The notes below the pieces were generated by a model. The model saw only the letters and a list, made by a program, of their open reading frames with translations. It did no database searches and was not told the DNA's origin. A DNA stretch of 64,000 nucleotides. Source: Sneathiella sp. P13V-1. GTDB taxonomy: Bacteria; Pseudomonadota; Alphaproteobacteria; Sneathiellales; Sneathiellaceae. Location: NCBI RefSeq assembly GCF_015143595.1, contig NZ_WYEU01000001.1, positions 558,001 to 622,000 on the forward strand, in the 5' to 3' direction. This document shows positions 44,532 through 54,401 of the stretch, piece after piece; positions within the stretch are counted from its first letter, which is position 1, and the number at the start of each line of letters is the position of its first letter. Made by a program: the position numbers and the translations under genes.

Positions 44532-46235
44532 ATGACATCGACCACTGCTGATACAGAATCTGGAAACACACGCCTTAAGTGGCTGCGCGCAGAACGGTTG
44601 CGACTTTACAGTGGTATCGTTCTCATGTTGTTTCTGACGACCCACCTTCTCAATCACACCCTTGGTCTGGTCTCATTGGAGGCACTTGAAGCGGGGCGAG
44701 ACGTTTTCCTTGCCATATGGCGAAATCCCCTTGGCTCCCTCCTTCTGCTTGGCGCGCTGATAATCCATGTAATTCTGGTTTTCGCCAAACTACTTGCCCA
44801 TCGTTCTTATCGAAGCATCCCCTTAAAAGAAGCCATACAAATTATCTTCGGACTGGCGATCCCGCCAATGGTGATCTACCACATCATTGGCACCAGAATT
44901 GTTCACGAGACGTTGGGGGTAAATGATACATACACATATGTCATTTACGCCCTTTGGATCGCGACCCCCTATCAATCCCTCCTACAAACCGGGGCATTGC
45001 TCATCGCGTGGGCACATGGATGCATAGGTGTTCATTTCTGGCTCCGCCTGAAGCCCTCTTACGAGAAAGCCTATCCGTTCCTGTATCCGATAGCACTTAT
45101 TCTGCCCGTGCTTGCCATATGCGGATTTCTCGTTGCCGCCCATGATGTGGAAATACTGGCTCAGGATCAGGAATGGCTGAAGCACTTCTTCGCCAAATTG
45201 GGACTGACCAACGACGACCTGATTTGGGCAGAAGGTGTCAGAGACACAGGATATATTCTTATTCTTGGTGCGTGGATCATTCTTGGACTTAGCCGCCTGT
45301 TCTGGAGTGTTCATTTCCGCGTTAAACAACTGGTTACCGTCAAATATCCAGACGGCAGAGAGGTTCGGGTGACACCTGGAACAACCGTTTTGGAAGCAAG
45401 CCAGTCTGGCGATATCCCTCATGCGGCGGTGTGCGGAGGCCGTGGACGCTGTTCAACTTGTCGCATACGTATTATTGAAGGGGCACATTTGTTGGCCCCG
45501 CCAAGCGATCAGGAACTTTCTGTTCTAAAACGTGTGGGTGCCACAGAAAACACACGCCTTGCCTGTCAGGTAGCGGCTGTTGGCAATCTCTCTGTGATCC
45601 CGTTACTGCCACAACAAGCCACTTCAAGGGCTGCTTTTTCACGTCCAGATTATTTGCAAGGGCGTGAAAAAACTATTGCTATTCTGTTTGCTGATCTTCG
45701 GGCTTTTACAAAATTTTCCGAAACCAAACTTCCCTATGACGTGGTTTTTGTGATCAATCAGTATTTCCGCCACATGGGAGAAGCCATCGAAAATTCCGGT
45801 GGGCATCTGGACAAGTTTATTGGTGACGGTGTTATGGCGCTGTTTGGGCTCGAAGATGAGCCCAAAGTCGCGGCTGAAAACGCCCTAAAAGCGGCAAAGG
45901 CCATGTCTGACGCACTGGATCGACTGAACGACTCTTTGAAATCCGATCTTGAGGAGCCGTTACGTCTGGGTATCGGGATCCATATCGGTCAGGTCATTAT
46001 TGGCGAAATGGGATATGGCAAGGCGACATCAATCACAGCAATCGGGGATTCTGTAAATACCGCCAGCCGCCTTGAGGGCCTCACCAAGGAATATGGGGCG
46101 CAGCTTATTTTTTCAGATCGATTGGCAAGAGCGGCCGAATTTGAAGGGTCAAGTAGAACCGAAGAGGTATCCATCAGGGGCCGCGCCGAGCCCCTGAAAG
46201 TGCATATCATGACGAGCGCGCAAGCCCTGCCTTAG
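44532..46235 (+). CDS. Membrane-anchored adenylate/guanylate cyclase with a [2Fe-2S] ferredoxin domain
   Basis: 567 residues in three modules. Residues about 20-275 hold five or six membrane spans with several His residues inside them (LFLTTHLLNHTL, HVILVFAKLLAHR), as in heme-binding cytochrome b folds. Residues about 280-365 are a plant-type ferredoxin with Cys301, Cys307, Cys310 and Cys345 (CGGRGRCSTC and RLACQV). Residues about 377-560 are a class III cyclase (ILFADLRAFTKFSE, HLDKFIGDGVMALFG, with the metal Asp residues). It would make cAMP or cGMP in response to redox state or quinones; the sensing role is inference. Confidence 0.88.
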   Translation: MTSTTADTESGNTRLKWLRAERLRLYSGIVLMLFLTTHLLNHTLGLVSLEALEAGRDVFLAIWRNPLGSLLLLGALIIHVILVFAKLLAHRSYRSIPLKEAIQIIFGLAIPPMVIYHIIGTRIVHETLGVNDTYTYVIYALWIATPYQSLLQTGALLIAWAHGCIGVHFWLRLKPSYEKAYPFLYPIALILPVLAICGFLVAAHDVEILAQDQEWLKHFFAKLGLTNDDLIWAEGVRDTGYILILGAWIILGLSRLFWSVHFRVKQLVTVKYPDGREVRVTPGTTVLEASQSGDIPHAAVCGGRGRCSTCRIRIIEGAHLLAPPSDQELSVLKRVGATENTRLACQVAAVGNLSVIPLLPQQATSRAAFSRPDYLQGREKTIAILFADLRAFTKFSETKLPYDVVFVINQYFRHMGEAIENSGGHLDKFIGDGVMALFGLEDEPKVAAENALKAAKAMSDALDRLNDSLKSDLEEPLRLGIGIHIGQVIIGEMGYGKATSITAIGDSVNTASRLEGLTKEYGAQLIFSDRLARAAEFEGSSRTEEVSIRGRAEPLKVHIMTSAQALP

Positions 46236-46609
46236 GCGCCGTCCATACCACGGGCCATGCTTCCCTCTTTGATGCGCTGTCCACCCATAAGATGGATATG
46301 GAAATGCGGAACGATCTGACCGGCATTTTCACCATTGTTGGTCACCAGACGGTAGCCACCTTCATGAAGACCAAGTCCGCGCGCAATCTCACCTGCTTTT
46401 GCAAAGAAATGTGCGATTTCAGCAGCAGATGCGTTCGCGGCAAAATCGTCCATATCGATATACTCGCCCTTTGGAATAACCAGTACATGGACAGGTGTTT
46501 TCGGCGCGATGTCATTAAAGGCAAGGATTTGATCATCCTCATAAACCGTATTACTCGGGATCTCTCCTCGCAGGATTTTCGCAAAGATATTTTCTTTATC
46601 ATACGCCAT
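46232..46609 (-). CDS. HIT-family nucleotide-binding protein (HinT-like)
   Basis: 125 residues. The catalytic triad motif HFHIHLMGG (His-x-His-x-His) lies in GQIVPHFHIHL, and VLVIPKGEYIDMDDFAANAS is typical of HinT. Such proteins hydrolyse adenosine phosphoramidates. It ends four bases inside the convergent cyclase gene and is the last gene of the leftward his operon, a placement seen in other alphaproteobacteria. Confidence 0.92.
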   Translation of the reverse strand: MAYDKENIFAKILRGEIPSNTVYEDDQILAFNDIAPKTPVHVLVIPKGEYIDMDDFAANASAAEIAHFFAKAGEIARGLGLHEGGYRLVTNNGENAGQIVPHFHIHLMGGQRIKEGSMARGMDGA

Positions 46610-46634
46610 GGCGCTTCCTTTCCTTTACGGCCCC

Positions 46635-46961
46635 TCAAGTCTTGCGGGAGGCTTTCTCAACGAGCCCGGACAGGCCCTCCCGCTCTGCCAGTTTGGCATA
46701 AATTTCTGAAGGCTCAACCCCTGCATCGGCCCAAAGAACAAACATGTGATAAAAAAGATCCGCGCTTTCGCTGATCACTTCATCCCGGTTATTCTGAACT
46801 GCTGCCAGCGCCAGCTCCACACCCTCTTCGCCTACCTTTTGGGCTATCTTGGAAGTGCCCTTGGCGTAAAGTTTGGCAGTGTAAGAACTGTCCGGATCTG
46901 CAGATTTGCGTCCTGCAATGGTTTCAAACAACCGGTCCAGTATTTCTGCTGTTTCACTCAT
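46635..46961 (-). CDS. hisE: Phosphoribosyl-ATP pyrophosphatase
   Basis: 108 residues of the MazG-like HisE family: SYTAKLYAKGTSKIAQKVGE, EGVELALAAVQNNRDEVISE (metal-binding Glu residues) and SADLFYHMFVLWADAGVEPS. It hydrolyses phosphoribosyl-ATP to phosphoribosyl-AMP, step 2 of histidine synthesis. It follows hisF by 9 bases. HisI must be encoded elsewhere. Confidence 0.95.
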   Translation of the reverse strand: MSETAEILDRLFETIAGRKSADPDSSYTAKLYAKGTSKIAQKVGEEGVELALAAVQNNRDEVISESADLFYHMFVLWADAGVEPSEIYAKLAEREGLSGLVEKASRKT

Positions 46962-46970
46962 GCTGCCCCC

Positions 46971-47729
46971 TTAAAGTCGAACAGGGATACCTGCATCCCG
47001 CATGGCTTCTTTTGCTTCGCGTATGGTGTATTCACCAAAGTGGAAAATAGACGCCGCCAGGACGGCCGTTGCATGACCATCTCGGATCCCTTCCGCGAGG
47101 TGATCCAGATTTCCAACACCGCCTGAGGCAATCACAGGAATGGTCACCGCATCTGCAATCGCGGATGTAAGCGGAATGTTAAATCCTTCCCGCGTGCCAT
47201 CCCGATCCATTGAGGTGAGCAAAATCTCACCTGCGCCATAGTCGGCCATTTTCTTGGCCCACTCCACTGCATCGATGCCTGTTGGATTGCGACCACCATG
47301 GGTGAAAATCTCAAATTTGCCGGGGGCAACCTGTTTAGCATCCACGGCAACAACAATGCACTGGCTGCCAAATTTTTCTGCCGCTTCGCGCACAAATTCA
47401 GGATTATGTACCGCCGCGGTGTTAATGGAGACCTTATCCGCACCTGCCAGAAGAAGTTTACGAACATCTTCCACGGTCCGCACCCCGCCCCCAACGGTAA
47501 GCGGCATAAAGCACTGCTCTGCTGTTCGGCGGACCACATCATAAATGGTCTCACGGTTATCGGAACTGGCGGTGATATCCAGAAAACAAAGCTCATCCGC
47601 ACCTTGTTCATCATAGATACGGGCCTGCTCAACCGGATCGCCTGCATCAATCAGGTCAACAAAGTTGACGCCTTTAACAACCCGACCGTCTTTCACATCA
47701 AGACAGGGGATTACCCTTGCTTTCAGCAT
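46971..47729 (-). CDS. hisF: Imidazole glycerol phosphate synthase, cyclase subunit
   Basis: 252 residues, TIM barrel. It carries [20 protein letters not shown] (catalytic Asp), [20 protein letters not shown] and [20 protein letters not shown] (second catalytic Asp). With HisH it makes imidazole glycerol phosphate and AICAR. It abuts hisA directly. Confidence 0.97.
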   Translation of the reverse strand: MLKARVIPCLDVKDGRVVKGVNFVDLIDAGDPVEQARIYDEQGADELCFLDITASSDNRETIYDVVRRTAEQCFMPLTVGGGVRTVEDVRKLLLAGADKVSINTAAVHNPEFVREAAEKFGSQCIVVAVDAKQVAPGKFEIFTHGGRNPTGIDAVEWAKKMADYGAGEILLTSMDRDGTREGFNIPLTSAIADAVTIPVIASGGVGNLDHLAEGIRDGHATAVLAASIFHFGEYTIREAKEAMRDAGIPVRL

Positions 47730-48455
47730 TTACCCCTCCACCAGTTTCATGGCTTCTGCCGGATCAATACGGCCATCATAAAGCGCGCGACCAATAATCA
47801 CACCTTCAATGCCACTATCCTGCACTGCCAACAGGTTCTTGATGTCTTCAATCGACGCCACACCACCCGAAGCAATCACCGGAATAGAAATGTTGCGGGC
47901 AAGCTCCGCCGTGGCTTCTACATTTACACCTTGCAACGCCCCATCGCGATCAATGTCAGTGTAAATAATGGCCTCAACCCCAGCATCCTCAAACTTACGT
48001 GCAAGATCCAACGCAGATGTCTCGCTGGTCTCTGCCCAGCCTTCAACGGCGACCATGCTGTCGCGCGCGTCAATACCTACGGCAATATGACCCGGGAACG
48101 CTTTACAGGCATCTTTGACGATTTGTGGGTCTCGCAAGGCAATCGTTCCAAGGATCACGCGGCTGATACCCTTCTCCAGCCACATTTCAATGGTTGCAAG
48201 ATCCCGAATACCGCCGCCAAGCTGCGCCGGAACGTCTGTTGCAGCCAGAATACTTTCCACCGCAGATGCGTTCACGGGACGGCCCTCAAAAGCACCATTC
48301 AAATCCACGAGATGGATCTTTTTGAACCCCGCATCCTTGAAAGCGCGGGCCTGATCGCCAGGATCATTATTAAACACAGTGGCCGCGTCCATTTCACCGC
48401 GAAGCAAGCGGACACAGTTTCCATCTTTCAGGTCAATTGCAGGATAGAGGTTCAT
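47730..48455 (-). CDS. hisA: Phosphoribosylformimino-5-aminoimidazole carboxamide ribotide isomerase
   Basis: 241 residues, TIM barrel with internal half-barrel symmetry. It has [20 protein letters not shown] (catalytic Asp), [20 protein letters not shown] and [20 protein letters not shown] (second Asp). It supplies the substrate to HisFH. Its start overlaps the GNAT gene by 4 bases. Confidence 0.97.
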   Translation of the reverse strand: MNLYPAIDLKDGNCVRLLRGEMDAATVFNNDPGDQARAFKDAGFKKIHLVDLNGAFEGRPVNASAVESILAATDVPAQLGGGIRDLATIEMWLEKGISRVILGTIALRDPQIVKDACKAFPGHIAVGIDARDSMVAVEGWAETSETSALDLARKFEDAGVEAIIYTDIDRDGALQGVNVEATAELARNISIPVIASGGVASIEDIKNLLAVQDSGIEGVIIGRALYDGRIDPAEAMKLVEG

Positions 48456-49006
48456 AATTCTTCTACCGTTTCCAAATCTTTTACATAGTAGAAACCGCGC
48501 ACATAACGGTCTCCAACATAGGCATATTTCTCTTTAATGGCCCAGCGTTCAAAGCCACTGTTTTCGATCAGGGAAATCGCCGCTTTTTGTGTTTCACGCA
48601 CATCAACTTCAAGGCGCGTAAAGCCCTGCTTGCGTGCTGATTGTTCAATAACCGCCAGAAGCCCTAGCGCCAGTCCGTGGCCCCGCGCATATGGCGCAAT
48701 GAAGAAGGTGGAGACCTGTGCGATATGCCCGCTTGCTTCATTATTGGAGAACGGTTTGACCAACTGCCCTGTCCCCACAATGGAGCCTTCAAGGCGCGCG
48801 CAATACAGCTCCCGCACGGGCATCATCATGACACCTTTCCAGAAAGCTTCCTGCTTTGAACGTTCAGGTGGAGTAAGCCAACCAAACCCGTTTCCATCCA
48901 AAATGGCCTGATCCGCTGCATCGCATAGATCTGATAGATCCCCCGAGGCCAGCTTTGTAACCAGTTCGATAACAGGTTGCTGAATTTTAGATGATCCAGA
49001 GGTCAT
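48452..49006 (-). CDS. GNAT-family N-acetyltransferase embedded in the his operon
   Basis: 184 residues with the GNAT core: [20 protein letters not shown] (beta strands), [20 protein letters not shown] (the R/Q-x-x-G-x-G/A acetyl-CoA motif, here ARGHGL) and [20 protein letters not shown]. It sits between hisH and hisA, overlapping hisA by 4 bases and 11 bases after hisH, so it is translated with the pathway. The substrate is unknown; a role in histidine metabolism is only suggested by position. Confidence 0.85.
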   Translation of the reverse strand: MTSGSSKIQQPVIELVTKLASGDLSDLCDAADQAILDGNGFGWLTPPERSKQEAFWKGVMMMPVRELYCARLEGSIVGTGQLVKPFSNNEASGHIAQVSTFFIAPYARGHGLALGLLAVIEQSARKQGFTRLEVDVRETQKAAISLIENSGFERWAIKEKYAYVGDRYVRGFYYVKDLETVEEL

Positions 49007-49017
49007 GATCAGCTCCC

Positions 49018-49659
49018 TTATGGTTTCCAGTTCAGGAAGTTCCCGATCAATCTGAGACCGGCTTCCTGACTTTTTTCAGGGTGAAACTGCGTCCCGATCA
49101 TATTATCACGGCCCACAATAGCGGTAACCGGCCCTGCATAATCCACTGTCGCCAGCACATTATCAGCACTCGTTGGCTGCATGTGATAGCTGTGAACAAA
49201 ATACACGTGTGCGCCCGGATTAATGCCATCCAGCAGAATGTGATCGCTGGAAATTTCCAGTTCATTCCATCCCATATGCGGAATTTTCAGTGTTTTATCC
49301 GCTGGCTCCAGCTTAACCACATCACCTTCGATCCAGTTAAAGCCTTCTGTGATGCCGTGCTCCACACCACGTGTGGCCATCAACTGCATGCCAACGCAAA
49401 TGCCAAAGAAGGGAATGCCTCGCTTCTGAACGGCTTCTTCAATGGCATCATACATACCACTGACCGCATCAAGCCCCTGGCGGCAATCCTTATAGGCACC
49501 AACACCAGGCAGAACAATTCTGTCCGCCTTGGCTGCCACTTCGGGATCACTGGTAACAATAACCTCTCCGGCGTAGTCTACAGCTAGGGCCGCGCGTTCA
49601 AACGCCTTGGCTGCCGATCTCAAGTTGCCGGATCCATAGTCGATAATTGTAATCATCAT
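49018..49659 (-). CDS. hisH: Imidazole glycerol phosphate synthase, glutaminase subunit
   Basis: 213 residues, class I glutamine amidotransferase. The nucleophile Cys is in [15 protein letters not shown]; the His and Glu are in [34 protein letters not shown] is the family start. It produces ammonia for HisF. It is separated from hisB by about 70 bases. Confidence 0.97.
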   Translation of the reverse strand: MMITIIDYGSGNLRSAAKAFERAALAVDYAGEVIVTSDPEVAAKADRIVLPGVGAYKDCRQGLDAVSGMYDAIEEAVQKRGIPFFGICVGMQLMATRGVEHGITEGFNWIEGDVVKLEPADKTLKIPHMGWNELEISSDHILLDGINPGAHVYFVHSYHMQPTSADNVLATVDYAGPVTAIVGRDNMIGTQFHPEKSQEAGLRLIGNFLNWKP

Positions 49660-49729
49660 TAATTTCCAACGGTCTCTCTAAGAAACACATCTCAGATCGC
49701 CGCTCGTCTCTTATAAATTTGGCGAAACG

Positions 49730-50329
49730 CTAGAGGCTGCCGCCCAACACACCTTTGGTGGAAGGAACAGTATCAGCCCGGCGTGGATCAATTTCCGTTG
49801 CCTCACGCATGGCGCGGGCAAGGCCTTTGTAGCAGCTTTCAATGATATGGTGATTATTCTCACCATACAGGTTTTCCACATGCAGTGTGATGCCTGCCGC
49901 CATGGCAAAAGCCTGAAACCACTCCTTAAAGAGTTCCGTATCCATATCGCCAAGTTTATCGCGCGAGAAATCAACCTTCCAGATCAGGTAAGGACGGTTG
50001 GAAATATCGAGGGATACTCGAGACAGAGTTTCATCCATTGGAATATAGGAAGATGCATACCGGGTGATCCCTTTCAGATCACCAAGCGCTTCTGCCACTG
50101 CCATACCAATAGCAATACCCGTATCTTCGGTCGTATGATGAAAGTCGATATGCAGATCGCCTTTGGCACGGACTTTCAAATCAATCAGGCTATGCTTTGA
50201 GAAATTCTCAAGCATATGATCCAAAAAGCCGATACCTGTCTCTACATCATATTGTCCGGTACCATCAAGATCGAGCCAGACTTCAATCTGGGTCTCCTTG
50301 GTATTCCGTGTAACACGACCTTCACGCAT
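49730..50329 (-). CDS. hisB: Imidazoleglycerol-phosphate dehydratase
   Basis: 199 residues, the monofunctional form. Duplicated metal-binding motifs are [15 protein letters not shown] with [20 protein letters not shown], and [20 protein letters not shown] with [20 protein letters not shown]. It opens the his operon in the leftward direction hisB-hisH-GNAT-hisA-hisF-hisE-hinT. Confidence 0.97.
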   Translation of the reverse strand: MREGRVTRNTKETQIEVWLDLDGTGQYDVETGIGFLDHMLENFSKHSLIDLKVRAKGDLHIDFHHTTEDTGIAIGMAVAEALGDLKGITRYASSYIPMDETLSRVSLDISNRPYLIWKVDFSRDKLGDMDTELFKEWFQAFAMAAGITLHVENLYGENNHHIIESCYKGLARAMREATEIDPRRADTVPSTKGVLGGSL

Positions 50330-50433
50330 GAATTATCCTTCCGGGCGCAGAGTTTTAATTTACCAGCGTGGATATAGCAGTTGTCGCGCCTGAATCCAAG
50401 ATAAAGACGCCTTTTGGTCGTATCAGATGCAGC

Positions 50434-50634
50434 TTAAAGGCCTGTTGAAGGTGGCATTTTCAATTCTTTCAGCTTCTGTTCCGCATACGTCATGGCAAAT
50501 TCCAGACGATCCGCAAGTTCTGGATGACCATCTTTACGGGCATCTACTTGCAAATATGCCAGAATCTCAAAAGTCGCCCGCAAATTATTCACACGATCAT
50601 TCGCCGGGAGTGGCTGTTCCATAGTTCCGTTCAT
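50434..50634 (-). CDS. Small conserved-type hypothetical protein (66 aa)
   Basis: 66 residues, helical, soluble: EQPLPANDRVNNLRATFEIL and ELADRLEFAMTYAEQKLKEL. It lies between hisB and the divergent hslV and may be the first gene of the his transcript. Position and codon use support coding; no motif reveals a function. Similar small ORFs sit at this position in other alphaproteobacteria to my recollection, which I cannot verify here. Confidence 0.55.
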   Translation of the reverse strand: MNGTMEQPLPANDRVNNLRATFEILAYLQVDARKDGHPELADRLEFAMTYAEQKLKELKMPPSTGL

Positions 50635-50814
50635 GTCGCAACGCCTTGTCTTCGGTTAATTACCTGTTCATGACGTTGTATGTCCAAAAACGTGAAGTTC
50701 ACTCCTGTTCAAAGGGGCGGTAGTTCGCCTCTACACTTGACCCCGCTCTGAAAATGGTTACATCGTGAGAACAAAGACTGAAAACCAAACTCAAGTTCAG
50801 GAAACGAATTAAAA

Positions 50815-51363
50815 ATGTCCGAACAACCAAAAAGCTGGCGAGGAACGACCATCCTTTCCGTTCGTAAAAACGGTAAGGTCGTGATCGCGGGCGATGGACA
50901 GGTCTCCCTAGGCCAAACTGTGATTAAAGGAAATGCCCGCAAGGTGCGCAGAATTGGCGCTGGCGGTAATGTGATTGTCGGCTTTGCCGGTGCAACGGCA
51001 GATGCCTTCACGCTTTTCGAACGACTGGAAGCAAAGCTGGAGCAACATCCGGGCAATCTGACCCGAGCTTGCGTAGAGCTTGCAAAAGATTGGCGTACGG
51101 ACAAATATCTGCGTCGCCTTGAAGCCATGATGGCAGTGGTTGACAAAGATGTATCCCTGATCCTGACAGGTAACGGCGATGTGCTGGAACCTGAAGATGG
51201 CATTATTGCTATTGGATCCGGCGGTAACTTTGCCCTGTCTGCTGCACGCGCGCTTGTGGATATTGATGATCTCGACGCGGAACATGTCGCCCGTAAAGCC
51301 ATGAAAATTGCCGCGGACATCTGTGTATATACCAACGAAAATCTGACCGTAGAGAGTATCTAG
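50815..51363 (+). CDS. hslV: ATP-dependent protease, peptidase subunit HslV (ClpQ)
   Basis: 182 residues. After a 10-residue propeptide ending WRG, Thr11 would become the N-terminal nucleophile ([20 protein letters not shown]). [20 protein letters not shown] and [20 protein letters not shown] are family blocks. It assembles into a double hexamer capped by HslU. hslU begins 3 bases later. Confidence 0.97.
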   Translation: MSEQPKSWRGTTILSVRKNGKVVIAGDGQVSLGQTVIKGNARKVRRIGAGGNVIVGFAGATADAFTLFERLEAKLEQHPGNLTRACVELAKDWRTDKYLRRLEAMMAVVDKDVSLILTGNGDVLEPEDGIIAIGSGGNFALSAARALVDIDDLDAEHVARKAMKIAADICVYTNENLTVESI

Positions 51364-51366
51364 AGA

Positions 51367-52677
51367 ATGGCAAATTTTAGCCCTCGTGAAATCGTAAATG
51401 AACTGGATCGTCATATTGTCGGTCAGGCAGATGCCAAACGTTCCGTTGCCATTGCACTTCGAAACCGTTGGCGCCGTCAACAGCTGCCGGAAGAGCTAAA
51501 AGACGAAGTCCTGCCAAAGAACATTCTGATGATCGGCCCAACCGGTGTTGGTAAAACCGAAATTTCCCGCCGCCTTGCCAAACTGGCAGAAGCACCCTTT
51601 GTCAAAGTCGAAGCCACAAAATTCACTGAAGTGGGGTATGTGGGCCGCGACGTTGAACAGATTGTGCGAGACCTGGCAGAGGTCGCCATCAACATGGTTC
51701 GCGAACAAAAACGCAAATCCGTAACCGCGAAAGCAGAACAGGCGGCGGAAGAGCGTGTTCTTGATGCGCTTGTCGGTGAGGGTGCAACCAATGAAACCCG
51801 CCAGAAATTCCGCAAAATGCTGCGTGAAGGGGATCTGAACGACAAAGAAATCGAACTGGATCTGGTTGATCATGGCGGCAACGGGATGCCAACTTTTGAA
51901 ATCCCAGGTATGCCGGGCGCTCAGATGGGAATGCTGAACCTTAATGACATCTTCGGCAAAATGGGTGGTCAGCGCACCAAGCCGCGCAAGCTCAAAGTCA
52001 AGGAAAGCTACAAGGCCTTGATGGATGAAGAAAGCGACAAACTTCTCGATGAAGATGAAGTTGTCCGCGATGCGTTAAAACTAGTTGAGGACAATGCCAT
52101 CGTCTTCCTCGACGAAATTGACAAGATCTGCGCACGTAGTGATCGTCAAGGCGCAGATGTCAGCCGCGAAGGGGTTCAGCGTGATCTGCTTCCTCTGATC
52201 GAAGGGACTTTGGTGAGCACGAAATATGGCACCATCAAAACAGACCATATCCTGTTTATCGCCTCCGGTGCCTTCCACGTGGCAAAGCCGTCAGATTTGC
52301 TTCCAGAATTGCAAGGCCGTCTTCCTATCCGTGTCGAGCTGACCGCTCTCACAGAAGAAGACTTCAAACGCATTCTGACAGAACCGCAAGCGAGCCTTTT
52401 GAAACAATATGTGGCTTTGATGGAAACAGAAGGTGTGAAGCTGACCTTTACAGAAGATGCCATTGAAGAGATTGCGAAAATCTCTGCTGAGGTAAATGCG
52501 TCTGTTGAAAATATCGGCGCGCGTCGCCTTCACACGATTCTTGAAAAAGTTCTGGAAGAGGTGAGTTTTTCAGCAACCGATGCATCTGGTGCAGAAATTA
52601 CTGTAAATGCTGCCTATGTGAAGCAACATCTTGGAGATCTCACGACAAATACGGATCTTTCCAAGTTTATCCTCTAA
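51367..52677 (+). CDS. hslU: ATP-dependent protease, ATPase subunit HslU (ClpY)
   Basis: 436 residues, AAA+ unfoldase. It has [20 protein letters not shown], Walker [21 protein letters not shown], the pore-loop region [20 protein letters not shown], the inserted I-domain (about residues 110-240) and Walker [16 protein letters not shown]. The C-terminus NTDLSKFIL docks into HslV. A hairpin terminator follows. Confidence 0.98.
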   Translation: MANFSPREIVNELDRHIVGQADAKRSVAIALRNRWRRQQLPEELKDEVLPKNILMIGPTGVGKTEISRRLAKLAEAPFVKVEATKFTEVGYVGRDVEQIVRDLAEVAINMVREQKRKSVTAKAEQAAEERVLDALVGEGATNETRQKFRKMLREGDLNDKEIELDLVDHGGNGMPTFEIPGMPGAQMGMLNLNDIFGKMGGQRTKPRKLKVKESYKALMDEESDKLLDEDEVVRDALKLVEDNAIVFLDEIDKICARSDRQGADVSREGVQRDLLPLIEGTLVSTKYGTIKTDHILFIASGAFHVAKPSDLLPELQGRLPIRVELTALTEEDFKRILTEPQASLLKQYVALMETEGVKLTFTEDAIEEIAKISAEVNASVENIGARRLHTILEKVLEEVSFSATDASGAEITVNAAYVKQHLGDLTTNTDLSKFIL

Positions 52678-52685
52678 CAATTCAA

Positions 52686-52706
52686 GCCCGGGATCACCTC
52701 CCGGGC
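52686..52706 (+). terminator. Hairpin after hslU
   Basis: GCCCGGG (52686-52692) pairs with CCCGGGC (52700-52706) around a 7-base loop, nine bases past the hslU stop, followed by a loosely T-rich run. It is probably the end of the hslVU transcript. Confidence 0.65.
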
Positions 52707-52760
52707 CGCTTCTTCAGATTTGATTAACAAACAGGGTTTACCCTTTTACGCTCAATATTT

Positions 52761-53552
52761 ATGCGTGAAAGTCATACTACAATGAAAATTCTGTCCGAAG
52801 AAGAAATAGAAGCCCAATACGAGATGGAAGCACTCGATGAGGCCCGCGATGTGGTGGCCAATCTGGAAGTGCGTATGCAACAAATCAGAAGCGGTACTCT
52901 GTCAGGGGAAGATGCCGCTATCCAGATGTCTCAAGAGGCTTCAAATCTTCGTCTAAAAGTCAAAGCTGTTAATCTGCCGGGTCTCACAACCCTGAGCCAC
53001 CGTCTTGACGAATATCTTGCCAAAGCCAAATCCATTACGGTTGATCATTTAGACGATCTGCAGCGGTTCAGTGACCGTATCAGCGCCATTCTTGATGGTG
53101 ACAGCGTTCCGGCCGAAGAAATCGCCACGGTTATACGTAGCCTCCCTCATAAAAGTACATTTGATGTGGCTGATGTGGTTGTTACTGACACCGAGGTAAC
53201 GTTGGTCATGCCACAGAAAACAGCCGCCCGTGTTGTTGAACGTGAACTTGCGGCTTGCGGTTATCGCGTGTCCACCGTTCTTGATCCGATTGAAGCCTTT
53301 GAAATCATTCTGGATACAAAACCAGATATGGTGATCACTACTGCAGTTATGCAACGGATGTCAGGTATTGATCTAGCATGCGCACTTGCCGCAATGCCGT
53401 CCACACGCGAGATCCCTGTCGCCGTCCTGACAAGTCTGGATGCAAATCATCCAGACCTGAAAGCCTTGCCAATGACTGTTGGGATTATCCGCCGCGGACC
53501 TCAATTCGGCACGGATCTGGCAGAAACGCTGGCACGTTTCAGCATTACTTAA
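52761..53552 (+). CDS. Protein with an HPt-like helical region and a degenerate receiver-like domain
   Basis: 263 residues. The first half (about 20-120) is helical (EAQYEMEALDEARDVVANLE, LTTLSHRLDEYLAKAKSITV) and resembles an HPt-like bundle, with a His in TLSHRLDEYL. The second half (about 135-260) looks like a receiver domain (RVVERELAACGYRVSTVLDP, AVLTSLDANHPDLKALPM). The phospho-acceptor position in PDMVITTAVMQRMSGIDL is Thr, not Asp, so phosphorylation is unlikely. An alternative start is the ATG at 52782. It is probably a signalling scaffold; no kinase is adjacent. Confidence 0.6.
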   Translation: MRESHTTMKILSEEEIEAQYEMEALDEARDVVANLEVRMQQIRSGTLSGEDAAIQMSQEASNLRLKVKAVNLPGLTTLSHRLDEYLAKAKSITVDHLDDLQRFSDRISAILDGDSVPAEEIATVIRSLPHKSTFDVADVVVTDTEVTLVMPQKTAARVVERELAACGYRVSTVLDPIEAFEIILDTKPDMVITTAVMQRMSGIDLACALAAMPSTREIPVAVLTSLDANHPDLKALPMTVGIIRRGPQFGTDLAETLARFSIT

Positions 53553-53553
53553 A

Positions 53554-54309
53554 TCACTTACCCTTAAAAGCAGGTTTGCGCTTTTCCTTGAGCGCGGCCT
53601 GCCCTTCCAGGAAATCATCTGAGCTGATGCAGGCAATCTGCCGCGCTTTCGCTGCGTCTGCCTCATAAGATTGCTCAGCGATGTCATTAAACGTCGCTTT
53701 CATGCCTGACAAGCTCAGCGGTGCCAGCGCGATCATGGAGGTCACAAGTTCATCCACCTTGCCATCCAGTTCTTCTTCCGCAACCAGATAATCCAAAAAG
53801 CCAACGTCTTTCAATTGGTCGCCAGTCATTGTTTCCATGGTAAGAAACAGACGCTTCGCAACGCTGATCCCCAGAATAGAAACCGCCCGCGCCATGCCGC
53901 GTGCATGATAATGAATGCCGATTTTGGCAGGCGGAATAAAACACTTCATCCCGGGAGTGCCGACACGGAAATCACAGGCAAGCGCAAGATCAGTACCCCC
54001 GCCATAAACCCCGCCATTTAAGCGGCATATCATGGGAAAGGGCATGCTTTCGATTTGGTTGGTGAGCATTTCCAACGGGTTTTTAGAAAAATCGTAGTCC
54101 TTCAGTTCCCCAAGGTCTGCTCCGGCGCAGAAACTTTTACCTTCACCCGTCAAAATACCAATTCTTAAGTTTTCGTTTTTAGCCACGCCTTCAAGATATT
54201 CACGAAGCTCCCCCATCTCATCCGGGTTCAACACATTATGCTGCTTTGTCTTGGTGAGGGTGACCGTCAAAACGGGGCCATCAATTTCAGCGGAGAAGAA
54301 ACTACTCAT
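53554..54309 (-). CDS. Enoyl-CoA hydratase/isomerase family protein, chromosomal copy
   Basis: 251 residues, crotonase fold. It has TKTKQHNVLNPDEMGELREY, oxyanion segments LTGEGKSFCAGADLGELKDY and ICRLNGGVYGGGTDLALACD, and IPPAKIGIHYHARGMARAVS near the active site. A His-Tyr-His sits where canonical hydratases have their second Glu, so the precise reaction is open. It is single and convergent to the receiver-like gene with a 1-base gap. It is not closely related to the two island crotonases. Confidence 0.87.
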   Translation of the reverse strand: MSSFFSAEIDGPVLTVTLTKTKQHNVLNPDEMGELREYLEGVAKNENLRIGILTGEGKSFCAGADLGELKDYDFSKNPLEMLTNQIESMPFPMICRLNGGVYGGGTDLALACDFRVGTPGMKCFIPPAKIGIHYHARGMARAVSILGISVAKRLFLTMETMTGDQLKDVGFLDYLVAEEELDGKVDELVTSMIALAPLSLSGMKATFNDIAEQSYEADAAKARQIACISSDDFLEGQAALKEKRKPAFKGK

Positions 54310-54401
54310 GGACGTTTACCTGATTTGTGTGTTTTCTTTGACTTGTAACACAGGCTAAGGCTATTTGACACCGCAAGATCGAAAATCACAAGGCAGGGCA
54401 T

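Noticed and set aside
47298-48488. Plus-strand open frame of 396 codons
   Set aside because: Antisense of hisF and hisA, both intact and unmistakable.
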